Assembly: GCA_013298695.1 (NCBI GenBank) | Contig: JAAFIS010000001.1 | Location: 806,001 to 870,000 of the forward strand | Direction: 5' to 3' | Length of the DNA stretch: 64,000 nt | Source: Betaproteobacteria bacterium | GTDB lineage: Bacteria; Pseudomonadota; Gammaproteobacteria; Burkholderiales; Casimicrobiaceae | Shown: positions 1-7,855 of the stretch, piece after piece | Position numbering within the stretch: the first letter of the stretch is position 1 | How the letters are laid out: every line of letters starts with the position of its first letter | Notes under the pieces: model-generated | Databases searched by the model: none | What the model was told of the DNA's origin: nothing | Seen by the model: the letters and a program-made list of their open reading frames with translations, nothing else | Translations under genes and position numbers: made by a program

Positions 1-80
1 ATCATGACAACGCGCGTGGCGCCAAGGGCAGGGCAGTGCTTGACGAACTCATGAAAGGATTCATGCAGCGCGTGCAGTAG
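1..80 (+). CDS. 3' end of a dacB-like D-alanyl-D-alanine carboxypeptidase (partial)
   Basis: Only the last 25 codons are in the window (first full codon at 3, stop TAG at 78-80). The encoded tail, beginning HDNARGAKGRAVLDELMKGF, matches the tails of two degraded copies at 8799-9035 and 11515-11778. The longest of these includes a KTG motif and a GIDG motif typical of peptidase S13 (PBP4/DacB), a periplasmic enzyme that trims peptidoglycan stem peptides. Whether this upstream copy is intact cannot be seen. The family call rests on the fuller copy at 11515-11778. Confidence 0.5.
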   Translation, partial: HDNARGAKGRAVLDELMKGFMQRVQ

Positions 81-171
81 GGGCGAGCATGACGAAAATT
101 ACAAGCTCCAACTTCGCTGACACTTGTGTTCGCGTTATCACCCTGCGCCGGGCGGGGAGGGTAGAGATGTC

Positions 172-197
172 CCACGCTAAGAAGTCGCGAAGCGTGG
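172..197. terminator. Hairpin between convergent dacB-like and merR genes
   Basis: Seven-base arms (172-178 and 191-197) can pair around a 12-base loop. The hairpin sits between the ends of two convergent genes, where a shared terminator would be expected. There is no clear T-run on either side, so the terminator role is inferred from position. Confidence 0.35.
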
Positions 198-204
198 ACG
201 GCTT

Positions 205-1134
205 CTAAAGCACTAGTCCTTCTTCAACGACGATGCGCGCGAGTGCCTGTTCAAGCATTGTCCGCGCTGCGCTTGTGACTTCATGAAGATGGCGATGCAG
301 CGCCGCGTCGCTTGGGTTGCGCGCGGCGCACTCAGCGCTGTAGAGCTCAAAGTTCACCAGCAGGGTAACAATTTCGGCCATGTGGCGCGGACACTCGCAC
401 GCAATAGTGGATGAAATCTCCGTAAGAGCGACCAATTCAGCGTCGCTGTAACGCCGCCGATTTTCCTGAACAGCAGGAACGGGCGCAGCCACCATAGGTC
501 GCGTTGCAACGATCAGTCTCGCTAATTCTTTTCCGCTCACAGGCTCGCGCCGAACGGTTACGCCGGAGGCGCGTAGGGCATCAGCAACCGCTTCTGCGCC
601 AAAGGAATAGACAACGATGACGCTAGCTGCAGGCAGGCAGCTTCGCAGCGCCAGTACACGCTCGGTCATCGATGTAACCAGTGACGGCACCAAAATGACC
701 AGAACATCAAAAGTACCAGCGCGACTTACTTCTCGCTCTGCGTGGCTTAGGTCGTCGAGGACGAGCGCTGGGGGCGGTCGCAGTCGACCTTCAAGTTTGT
801 GCGCTGCGGCCTGGCCGACTACAAGAACACGCTGTGCTCCTGTAGAGGGCGTCGCACTGCTCGATGACAGCGCGGTCAGTGCGTCAATATCAAGGTGCGC
901 TAGCGTGCCGATTGCGTGACCTTCAATCGTCAGCCGTTTAATAGCTCGCAGTCGCTCGATGTCTTTCATCGAGTACGTACGCTGGCCGGACATTGACTTC
1001 GGCGGCGCAACGACCCCGTAGCGGTGCTCCCAGATTCGCAGCGTTGAAGGCGAAATGCCCGCGAGGCGAGCCGCAGCGCCGCTCCGCACGAGGGTTTTGA
1101 CAGCGGGGTCGGCGGTGGCGGTTGGAGAGGCCAT
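205..1134 (-). CDS. MerR-family regulator with degenerate B12-binding-like domain
   Basis: This 309-residue protein has an N-terminal MerR winged helix-turn-helix (about residues 15-80, with the typical IWEHRYG segment). A Rossmann-like middle region follows (about 100-215) that resembles the B12-binding module of CarH/LitR-type photoreceptors. A helical C-terminal part covers about 228-309 and contains a CPRH segment. The cobalamin-ligand signature E/DxHxxG is not present, so it is probably not a B12 light sensor. It is divergent from the DCC-FAS1-rhodopsin genes across an intergenic region with a 19 bp perfect inverted repeat. I infer that it controls the rhodopsin/carotenoid cassette and itself. 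The family assignment is firm; the signal it senses is unknown. Confidence 0.8.
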   Translation of the reverse strand: MASPTATADPAVKTLVRSGAAARLAGISPSTLRIWEHRYGVVAPPKSMSGQRTYSMKDIERLRAIKRLTIEGHAIGTLAHLDIDALTALSSSSATPSTGAQRVLVVGQAAAHKLEGRLRPPPALVLDDLSHAEREVSRAGTFDVLVILVPSLVTSMTERVLALRSCLPAASVIVVYSFGAEAVADALRASGVTVRREPVSGKELARLIVATRPMVAAPVPAVQENRRRYSDAELVALTEISSTIACECPRHMAEIVTLLVNFELYSAECAARNPSDAALHRHLHEVTSAARTMLEQALARIVVEEGLVL

Positions 1135-1182
1135 TGGGGTGCGTTTAGGTAGCGTGAACAGCTCACATTATGTACTTTTCTC

Positions 1183-1254
1183 TAAATGAAACGTTCTTGA
1201 AACGCATAAAACGGTAAAAATCACACAAATAACGGTTCAAGAACGTTTCATTTA
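1183..1254. promoter_or_regulatory. Operator-like inverted repeat in the merR divergent promoter region
   Basis: The arms 1183-1201 and 1236-1254 are perfect 19 bp reverse complements, extending to 22 bp with one mismatch, and are separated by 34 bp. Each arm carries a CGTTTC-like half-site, and in the left arm (minus strand) this is repeated in direct order 11 bp apart. The element fills the gap between the MerR gene (start at 1134) and the divergent DCC gene (ATG at 1254). Two symmetric regulator sites flanking a divergent promoter is the simplest reading. Binding by the adjacent MerR protein is inference. Confidence 0.6.
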
Positions 1255-1709
1255 TGTGTCACTTCCGTATACTTCGCGGCATGAGATCGTCCAAAGCACC
1301 GGAAATTGTTCCCGCTTCAAATGAATTCACGCCCGCTCTAACCGTGTATTACGACGGTGCATGCCCAGTGTGTTCACGCGAGATAGACCTGTATCGGCGG
1401 CAGGCGGGTTCAGAACTTTGCGTCTGGGTTGATGCTTCCTCATGTCCCGAATCTGCGCTAGGTTCGGGGCTCTCGCGAGATACCGCGCTCAAGCGCTTCC
1501 ACATCCGCCGATCCGACGGCGTTCTGATTGACGGAATGCAAGGCTTCGCCACACTCTGGCGGGTCTTACCCCGTTTTGCCTGGGCTGGTCGAATCGCGTC
1601 AATCAGACCCGTTGCGAGACTGCTAAATGTTGCCTACACCGTTTTTTTGCGGGTTCGACCTCTTTGGCAGAACGCGCCCCCGACATCAAGCCCGAAAACG
1701 CGACCGTGA
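1254..1709 (+). CDS. DCC-family (DUF393) thiol-disulfide oxidoreductase-like protein
   Basis: This 151-residue protein carries the family's N-terminal signature YYDGACPVC (residues 32-40, C37-x-x-C40), preceded by a variable leader. Members of the DCC/DUF393 family have a predicted thioredoxin-like fold and a redox-active CxxC, but their substrates are mostly unknown. No signal peptide is visible, so it is probably cytoplasmic. It is the first gene on the plus strand after the divergent regulator, and FAS1 and rhodopsin genes follow. The ATG at 1254 overlaps the last base of the operator-like repeat. The ATG at 1281 is an alternative start, and neither has a clear Shine-Dalgarno sequence. Confidence 0.75.
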   Translation: MCHFRILRGMRSSKAPEIVPASNEFTPALTVYYDGACPVCSREIDLYRRQAGSELCVWVDASSCPESALGSGLSRDTALKRFHIRRSDGVLIDGMQGFATLWRVLPRFAWAGRIASIRPVARLLNVAYTVFLRVRPLWQNAPPTSSPKTRP

Positions 1710-1758
1710 GTCATCCGCGCCGATTTTGCCGTTTGAAGGCGAATCCAGTTAATTCCTC

Positions 1759-1808
1759 GCTGAGAGACCACAAGTCTCGCAGCGCACTTCGTTCAGCAAA
1801 CACTGAAC
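1759..1808 (+). promoter_or_regulatory. Two small hairpins upstream of the FAS1 gene
   Basis: The arms 1759-1768/1774-1783 (10 bp, one mismatch, 5-base loop) and 1791-1796/1803-1808 (6 bp perfect, 6-base loop) lie in the 126 bp between the DCC and FAS1 genes. They could form an attenuator or leader structure. No T-run is present, so the role is open. Confidence 0.3.
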
Positions 1809-1835
1809 CCGTTACGTTCGAATAGAAAGCAAATC

Positions 1836-2246
1836 ATGCAAGACATCATCGACACCGCCGTTGCAGCTGGAAGTTTCAAGACCCTCGCTGCGGCACTTAC
1901 CGCAGCGAAGCTTGTGGACACGTTGAAAGGTGCGGGTCCATTCACGGTCTTCGCACCAAGTGACGAAGCGTTTGCGAAGCTGCCAGCTGGCACTGTGGAA
2001 AGCCTGTTAAACGACATTCCCAAACTCACAGCGATCCTCACCTATCACGTAGTGGCCGGTAAGGTAATGGCAGCTGACGTAATGACCATGGACGGCCAAT
2101 CGGCCGCAACGGTTAATGGTGCAACTGTTTCTATCAGCACCAAAGACGGTGTCAAGCTCAACGGCACAGCGACCGTGGTGGCGACTGACATCCAATGCAA
2201 CAACGGCGTGATCCACGTGATCGACACGGTGTTGATTCCGGGGTAA
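1836..2246 (+). CDS. Fasciclin (FAS1) domain protein
   Basis: The 136-residue protein is essentially one FAS1 domain. The H1 motif [13 protein letters not shown] lies near residue 37 and the H2 motif [13 protein letters not shown] near the C-terminus. FAS1 domains mediate adhesion or ligand binding and are normally exported, but this copy starts directly in the domain and has no signal peptide or lipobox. An AGAAAG sequence precedes the ATG. The gene lies between the DCC and rhodopsin genes on the same strand, so co-expression with the light cassette is plausible. Its role in the cytoplasm, or an unusual export route, is unknown. Confidence 0.85.
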   Translation: MQDIIDTAVAAGSFKTLAAALTAAKLVDTLKGAGPFTVFAPSDEAFAKLPAGTVESLLNDIPKLTAILTYHVVAGKVMAADVMTMDGQSAATVNGATVSISTKDGVKLNGTATVVATDIQCNNGVIHVIDTVLIPG

Positions 2247-2422
2247 GCAGGGCACCTAGGAGGGGCCTGTTTAGCGATTTCGGCGTGACAAACCGTGATC
2301 GCACAACAGTGGGGGACGCGACGGTCAGAAGTTGTCGCGTACCTCCGAACAGTGAGGTAAGCGGTGCAACTACACCGCGTCACATCTAACGAGCACACGT
2401 GCTCATTCTTTGAAAGAAAACC
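2247..2422 (+). promoter_or_regulatory. Leader region of the rhodopsin gene with two inverted repeats
   Basis: This 176 bp gap holds a 7 bp inverted repeat (2316-2322/2334-2340) and a GAGCAC-AC-GTGCTC dyad (2391-2396/2399-2404) that ends 18 bp before the rhodopsin ATG. A purine-rich GAAAGAAAA stretch before the ATG can serve as ribosome-binding site. A separate rhodopsin promoter or a regulated leader is plausible, but no clear -35/-10 pair was found. Confidence 0.35.
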
Positions 2423-3253
2423 ATGCACAGACAAACAGCGGCTCCAGACCGTTTCTGGACAAACAAAAAGCTGGCGGCGGTCACCGCCCCCTTGGTGGGG
2501 GGCGGCCTTGCGCTGCTTTCGAATCCTACTTACGCTGCCTCAACGTCGGTTCTTAAACAGAACGACTTCGTTGGAATTTCCTTTTGGATTATCTCGATGG
2601 CGCTGATAGCCGCCACCGTGTTTTTCTTTCTCGAACGCGACCGTGTGTCGCCCAAGTGGAAAACCTCTCTCACGGTATCGGGGCTTGTCACGCTGGTGGC
2701 TGCCGTGCACTACTTCTACATGCGGGATGTCTGGGTCGCCACTGGCACATCGCCCACGGTGTTTCGCTACATCGACTGGTTGATAACGGTGCCCCTGCTA
2801 ATGATCGAGTTCTATTTGATCTTAGCCGCGATCACCAAGGTCTCGGTTGGCGTTTTCTGGCGTCTGATGATCGGTACGCTAGTGATGCTCGTGGGCGGCT
2901 ATCTGGGTGAAGCTGGTTACATGCCTGTGTGGCCCGCGTTCATCATCGGAATGGCCGGTTGGGCATACATCCTGTACGAAATCTTTTTGGGCGAAGCGAG
3001 TAAGGTCAGCGCAGCAAGCGCGCCGCCTTCGGTGCAGTCAGCTTTCAATACGATGCGCTGGATCGTAACAATTGGTTGGGCGATCTACCCGATTGGTTAT
3101 TTCTTCGGCTACTTGACCGGTGCGGGTCCCGAGAGTAGCGCTAATGCACTCAACATCATTTACAACTTAGCTGATGTACTCAATAAGATTGCGTTCGGAT
3201 TGATCATCTGGGCGGTCGCTGTAAGCGAGTCCGAAAAAGCCGCGAAGGCCTAG
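2423..3253 (+). CDS. Proteorhodopsin, green-type light-driven proton pump
   Basis: This is a 276-residue seven-helix microbial rhodopsin with a likely N-terminal signal segment (about residues 1-38, ending near TYAAS). Helix C carries D118, T122 and E129, the DTE set of proton pumps (acceptor, Thr, donor). It is not the NDQ set of sodium pumps. H96 corresponds to the counter-ion-partner histidine of proteorhodopsin. L126 sits at the spectral tuning site, where Leu indicates green absorption and Gln blue. K255 in helix G (LADVLNKIAFG) is the retinal Schiff-base lysine. It pumps H+ out across the inner membrane in light. The retinal pathway genes follow directly. Confidence 0.96.
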   Translation: MHRQTAAPDRFWTNKKLAAVTAPLVGGGLALLSNPTYAASTSVLKQNDFVGISFWIISMALIAATVFFFLERDRVSPKWKTSLTVSGLVTLVAAVHYFYMRDVWVATGTSPTVFRYIDWLITVPLLMIEFYLILAAITKVSVGVFWRLMIGTLVMLVGGYLGEAGYMPVWPAFIIGMAGWAYILYEIFLGEASKVSAASAPPSVQSAFNTMRWIVTIGWAIYPIGYFFGYLTGAGPESSANALNIIYNLADVLNKIAFGLIIWAVAVSESEKAAKA

Positions 3254-3262
3254 TCGCTGACA

Positions 3263-3290
3263 CGGGGTCGAGACGCAAGACTCGACCCCG
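3263..3290 (+). terminator. Strong hairpin between rhodopsin and crtE (attenuator-like)
   Basis: Perfect 10 bp GC-rich arms (3263-3272/3281-3290) enclose an 8-base loop, starting 10 bp after the rhodopsin stop and ending 8 bp before the crtE ATG. Only a weak TTGCTTAT tail follows. It may act as a partial terminator or as an RNA-stabilising 3' end that gives much more rhodopsin than pathway mRNA. The structure is seen; the role is inferred. Confidence 0.6.
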
Positions 3291-3298
3291 TTGCTTAT

Positions 3299-4255
3299 AT
3301 GCGCACCATACAAACATCTGTTGATCTACGAGCCGATGAAACTCATCGGCCCGCGGATGATTCGCTTGCCGCACTTGAAAAGCGGATGCTGGCACTCGTC
3401 CGAAGCGGTGAAGACCGCGATTCCGCTGCTTCCTGCCAAGCGGTAGCCGCCGCCACCTATCACCTCGCCTCTGGCGGTCAGCGTGTCAGAGGCAGACTCG
3501 CTCTGCATGCGGGAGGTTGTCTCGGCCTGCCAGTGCCAGACAGCCAAGCTCTAGCTGCCGCCAGTGAACTCATACATAACGCCTCGCTCGTTCATGACGA
3601 CTTGCACGACCGCGACACGCAACGACGAGGCCAGCCAACCGTCTGGTACAGATTTGGTGACGATGTCGCGATCTGCGCGGGCGATCTCTTGCTCTCTGCT
3701 TCTTATCTTGCACTGTCGCAATTCGGAGGGGTCGCTCGTTTGCCAGAACTTTTCTCGCTGATGCATTCACGTGTCGCGAGCGCGGTGCGCGGCCAATGCG
3801 CGGAATTGAGAAAACCGCCGCTCGCTGCTCACAGCATCGAGGATTTCAAAAGCATTGCGCTCGCTAAATCCGGTGCGCTACTCAGTCTGCCGACTGAGCT
3901 TGCGCTACTAGCCTCTGGGCATAGTTACGCGGTGAGTCAGGCGCGTCAAGCAGCTGGGTCATTTGCGATCGCCTATCAAATCTACGACGACTTGCTGGAT
4001 GTCGAAAAAGATGCCGCGCGCAGCGCCGTCAGGCATGAAGCGGGAAGTCAAAGCGGTGACTCCAGCGCTTGTAATCTCGTGCTGATCCTGCAGGCAGCCC
4101 CAACCTGCACGAATGCGAGAAGCGCAGCCGTGAAAATTGGCGTGCAGCATCTCTTGCAGGCCGCAGCCGCGAGCGACCACCTACCCCTGCGTTCCGGAGG
4201 TTCGCTCAGCGAGCTTGCCACGCAACTGCTCGAAAAGTTGAGGCAGCTCGAATGA
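3299..4255 (+). CDS. crtE: Geranylgeranyl diphosphate synthase CrtE
   Basis: This 318-residue trans-isoprenyl diphosphate synthase condenses IPP with allylic diphosphates to give GGPP, the precursor of phytoene. It shows the GGQRVRGRL region near residue 59, the first Asp-rich motif DDLHD (100-104) and the second Asp-rich motif DDLLD (230-234). It is the first gene of a tightly packed crtE-crtIB-crtY-blh operon, and its stop overlaps the next start in an ATGA at 4252-4255. The exact chain length is inferred from the carotenoid context, since FPP synthases share these motifs. Confidence 0.9.
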   Translation: MRTIQTSVDLRADETHRPADDSLAALEKRMLALVRSGEDRDSAASCQAVAAATYHLASGGQRVRGRLALHAGGCLGLPVPDSQALAAASELIHNASLVHDDLHDRDTQRRGQPTVWYRFGDDVAICAGDLLLSASYLALSQFGGVARLPELFSLMHSRVASAVRGQCAELRKPPLAAHSIEDFKSIALAKSGALLSLPTELALLASGHSYAVSQARQAAGSFAIAYQIYDDLLDVEKDAARSAVRHEAGSQSGDSSACNLVLILQAAPTCTNARSAAVKIGVQHLLQAAAASDHLPLRSGGSLSELATQLLEKLRQLE

Positions 4256-6684
4256 AAGCAATTGTTATCGGTGCTGGTTTTGGCGGTATCGCAGCAGCGC
4301 TTCGACTACGCGCGAAAGGGTACGATGTTTCTCTGATCGACCGCTGCGCCGGTCTTGGTGGGCGCGCTCAAGTTTTTGAGCGCGATGGCTTCAAACACGA
4401 CGCCGGACCTACCGTCATAACGGCACCTTTTCTCTTCGAAGAACTTTTCGCTTTGTTCAACGAAAAGTTTGAGAGCCACGTGAAGCTGGTGCCTCTAACG
4501 CCGTGGTACCGCTTTCATTTTTCTGACAATACCCAATTTGATTATGGCGGCACGCTCGATCAAACACTGGCCGAGATAGCTCGAATTGAGCCAAGCGATT
4601 GCGATGGCTATCGCAAGCTACTCGCGCAATCGGAAAAAATTTTCAACGTTGGTTTTCTGCAACTGTCGGCTGTGCCATTCCATCGCTTCGGTGCGATGGT
4701 CAAACAAATTCCCGCACTGCTTCGATTGCGCAGCTACGACACCGTATGGCAGCTCGTATGCCGTCACCTGAAGAACCCTAAACTGCGCCAGGCGTTTTCT
4801 ATTCAGCCACTGTTGGTTGGCGGCAACCCGTTTGACACCACCAGCATCTACGGACTGATTCACTATCTCGAACGCGCCCACGGCGTGCACTTCGCGATGG
4901 GCGGCACAGCAGCGATTACTGCAGCGCTGGGCGATTTAATGGCAAGACACGGCGTTGATGTAAGACTCAACACCACCGTTCGTCAAATTCGTGTGGACGA
5001 TGGTGCAGCGACCGGCGTCACCTTAGCCGACGGTGTGACGATTGATGCCGATGTGGTTGTGTCGAACGCCGATCCCGCGCATCTCTACACGGCGATGATC
5101 CGACCCGAAGATCAGGCACCGTCAGCGCGAATGAAACTTGCGGCGGCGGAATTTTCAATGGGCCTGTTTGTGCTGTACTTTGGCACGACGCGTCAGTACG
5201 CCGATGTTGCCCATCACACCATTTGGCTCGGTGAGCGCTACCGTGAACTGCTCGCCGATATCTTTCACGATAAGATTTTGTCAGAGGATTTCTCGCTCTA
5301 TCTGCATCGCCCCACCGCCACCGACTCGAGCTTCGCGCCCGAGGGCTGCGACAGTTTTTATGTACTATGCCCGGTGCCCAATTTAAAGGGAGCGGTTGAT
5401 TGGTCTATTGAAGGTCCGCGCCTGCAAGCGAGGATCGTCGCAGCCCTGGAGAAAACGATTCTGCCGGGCCTCAGTGACTGCATCACGAGCGATTTCTACA
5501 TGACCCCTGAGAATTTTCGCAGCGATTATCTGAGCGCGTATGGCGCTGGGTTTTCGGTCGCGCCGCTATTTCGTCAATCAGCATGGTTCCGCTTCCACAA
5601 CCGCGCCGAGGGCATCCGTAATCTCTATCTGGTTGGCGCGGGAACCCATCCAGGTGCCGGGCTGCCCGGCGTGCTGTGCTCGGCCAAGGTCATGGATGCG
5701 CTCGTCCCTGCGCCACGTGCGTCCGCTCAAATTTCTGCTGGTCGTAACTCAACGCCCGCTTTGCAGAGCGCAGACCTTGTGCTGTCGCGTAAGGGGAAGA
5801 GTTTCCATTGGGCTCGACGCTGGATGGTGCCGACGCACGCAGCGCGCGCAACTAGGCTCTATGGGTTTTGCAGATATGTCGACGACCTCGCAGACGAGGT
5901 CGCTACAGGAGACGATCCGCGCCGAGCGATAGCGCGCGTATCGCAGGACATCACTATCGGCAGCTCGCAGAATCCCGTTGTTGCAGATGCAATTAAGTTG
6001 ATACGCGAATGCTCGATACAGCCCTCACTCGTCTTAACGCTCATCGATGGCATTCAGTCGGATTTGGGAAGTGTGCGCATTGCGGACGAGGGCGAGCTGC
6101 TTCGTTATTGCTACCAGGTTGCGGGAACTGTCGGTGCGATGATGTGCAAAGTATTGGGGTGTAATGATCCTGCTGCGCTGCGCCACGCGATCGACTTGGG
6201 GATTGCGATGCAGCTGACTAACATTTGTCGCGACGTTGCAGACGACGCGGCCGCTGGCCGCCGCTACCTGCCCGCATCAATGATCGGTGACATGGAGCCG
6301 CAAGCGCTGGTTACCCCGATACCTGAGCTACGAGCTCGCCTGCAGCGCTGCGTTGAAGCCCTTCTTGATATGGCCGATCGCTATTACCAAAGCGGCGAGG
6401 CTGGCCTCGCTCACCTGCCGTTCGGCGCGCGTTGCAGCATCCTGGTGGCCGCACGGGTCTATCGAGCCATTGGTACGAAACTAAGACAAAACGGCTGCGC
6501 GTATTGGTTAGGTCGCACCGTTGTGCCGAGGCGAACAAAAAAGTGGGTCACGTTGCGTGCGCTGGCGTCGACTCCGCTACTGCCACGATTCTGGATACCT
6601 GCTCGGCACCACGATGCCACTTTGCACAGCGCATTATCGGCGTTCCTTAGTGGCGACCCGTCACTCGAAAATAGGCATGTCTGA
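4252..6684 (+). CDS. Fused phytoene desaturase-phytoene synthase (CrtI-CrtB)
   Basis: One continuous 810-residue frame holds two carotenoid enzymes that bacteria usually encode separately. Residues 1 to about 490 are CrtI: an FAD-binding IGAGFGG at 6-13 and the C-terminal signature GAGTHPGAG at 462-470. After a short Ala/Ser-rich linker, residues from about 512 are CrtB: KGKSFHWAR, the first Asp-rich motif in YVDDLADE (D544, D545, D548) and the second in NICRDVADD (D661, D665). The product would make phytoene from GGPP and desaturate it to lycopene. Overlaps join it to crtE (ATGA) and crtY (8 bp). All visible motifs are intact, so a recent sequencing-type fusion is unlikely. Confidence 0.93.
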   Translation: MKAIVIGAGFGGIAAALRLRAKGYDVSLIDRCAGLGGRAQVFERDGFKHDAGPTVITAPFLFEELFALFNEKFESHVKLVPLTPWYRFHFSDNTQFDYGGTLDQTLAEIARIEPSDCDGYRKLLAQSEKIFNVGFLQLSAVPFHRFGAMVKQIPALLRLRSYDTVWQLVCRHLKNPKLRQAFSIQPLLVGGNPFDTTSIYGLIHYLERAHGVHFAMGGTAAITAALGDLMARHGVDVRLNTTVRQIRVDDGAATGVTLADGVTIDADVVVSNADPAHLYTAMIRPEDQAPSARMKLAAAEFSMGLFVLYFGTTRQYADVAHHTIWLGERYRELLADIFHDKILSEDFSLYLHRPTATDSSFAPEGCDSFYVLCPVPNLKGAVDWSIEGPRLQARIVAALEKTILPGLSDCITSDFYMTPENFRSDYLSAYGAGFSVAPLFRQSAWFRFHNRAEGIRNLYLVGAGTHPGAGLPGVLCSAKVMDALVPAPRASAQISAGRNSTPALQSADLVLSRKGKSFHWARRWMVPTHAARATRLYGFCRYVDDLADEVATGDDPRRAIARVSQDITIGSSQNPVVADAIKLIRECSIQPSLVLTLIDGIQSDLGSVRIADEGELLRYCYQVAGTVGAMMCKVLGCNDPAALRHAIDLGIAMQLTNICRDVADDAAAGRRYLPASMIGDMEPQALVTPIPELRARLQRCVEALLDMADRYYQSGEAGLAHLPFGARCSILVAARVYRAIGTKLRQNGCAYWLGRTVVPRRTKKWVTLRALASTPLLPRFWIPARHHDATLHSALSAFLSGDPSLENRHV

Positions 6685-7855
6685 GAGTTTTGATCTCGTC
6701 ATCCTCGGCGGTGGGTGCGCTGGTCTTAGTTTGTCGATGGCGCTGGCCGAGCGCGATAGCGATTGTCCTCGTACGCTGGTGATCGAAGCGCGCAGCGAAT
6801 ACAGCAACGACCGCACGTGGTGTTTTTGGAGCGACGCGGCCGCGCCCGGGCGCTACCCCGTTCAGCACCGCTGGCAGACGATGCGCGTGACACGTGCCGC
6901 AGATAGCGTTTCGCTCGACTGCGGATCCACGCCGTATCAGATGGTGTCGGCAGAAGATTTCTATTCTGCGGCTCGGGCGTCGATTGATCGACAACCCAAC
7001 ATCACTCTGCGCCTTGGCACAACGGTCGTGGGCGAGCCGAGACACAACGGCACGGTGTGGCGCATCACCACTAATTCAGGGGCGGTGGTAGCCCGCTCGG
7101 TGGTTGACACTCGGCCACCGAAACTGCCGCGCCATGGTGAAGCAACGCTGTGGCAATCGTTTTACGGCAAGGAGATCGAATGCAGCAGCGCTACGTTCGA
7201 TCCGTTGTCGCTTGACCTGATGGACTTCCTTGAGCCCGACCCGCGTCACGTGCCATTTGTTTACGTGTTGCCGGTAACCGCGACGCGGGCGCTCGTTGAG
7301 GTGACCGTGTTCGGCGCGTTGCCGCTCGCGCCTAGTGATTTGAGCGCTCAACTTGACGCTGCGATTTCAAAGCGCGTGCGTGGCGTTTCCTACACAACGT
7401 TGCGCAGCGAACACGGCATTTTGCCAATGGGGCTTACCGGTGCGCCCGAGCCGGTGCACCACAGTTATGCCCGTGTTGGGGTGATGGCCGGCAGCGCACG
7501 ACCGAGCACGGGATATGCCTTTCAGCGCATTCAGCGCTGGGCCGACGAATGCGCTAAAGCGCTAGCAGCCTCGGGCCAACCTATCGGGCATCGGCGCGAT
7601 CCTGCGCCGCTCCATCTGATGGATCAAATTTTTCTAGATGTGTTGCGCGCCGAACCGCGCCGCGGCGCAGATATATTTTTCTCACTTTTTAGCCGCGCTG
7701 ATCCAGCCCGGATCATCCGCTTCTTAAGCGGAAAAGCGGGCGTCGCCGATAGTCTTGCAGTGATGGCCGCGATGCCTGTTAAGCCGTTTGCTACAGCGGC
7801 GCTTGCCATGACGCAACGCCTTGGCAGCGCTCGCGGAACCCAGACTGCGGCATGA
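6677..7855 (+). CDS. crtY: Lycopene beta-cyclase CrtY
   Basis: This 392-residue flavoprotein cyclises both ends of lycopene to give beta-carotene. The N-terminus has the dinucleotide-binding LVILGGGCAGLSLSMAL and the family's NDRTWCFW segment (about residues 44-51). The ATG at 6677 lies 8 bp inside the end of crtIB. An in-frame upstream extension to 6521 would lie wholly within crtIB and lacks family similarity. The stop overlaps the blh start in an ATGA (7852-7855), so translational coupling is likely. Confidence 0.93.
   Translation: MSESFDLVILGGGCAGLSLSMALAERDSDCPRTLVIEARSEYSNDRTWCFWSDAAAPGRYPVQHRWQTMRVTRAADSVSLDCGSTPYQMVSAEDFYSAARASIDRQPNITLRLGTTVVGEPRHNGTVWRITTNSGAVVARSVVDTRPPKLPRHGEATLWQSFYGKEIECSSATFDPLSLDLMDFLEPDPRHVPFVYVLPVTATRALVEVTVFGALPLAPSDLSAQLDAAISKRVRGVSYTTLRSEHGILPMGLTGAPEPVHHSYARVGVMAGSARPSTGYAFQRIQRWADECAKALAASGQPIGHRRDPAPLHLMDQIFLDVLRAEPRRGADIFFSLFSRADPARIIRFLSGKAGVADSLAVMAAMPVKPFATAALAMTQRLGSARGTQTAA

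Noticed and set aside
205-1134. CarH-type B12 photoreceptor
   Set aside because: The E/DxHxxG cobalamin ligand motif is absent from the middle domain.
2423-3253. Sodium-pumping rhodopsin, suggested by the nearby Na+ antiporters
   Set aside because: Helix C has D118-T122-E129, the proton-pump set, not the NDQ set.
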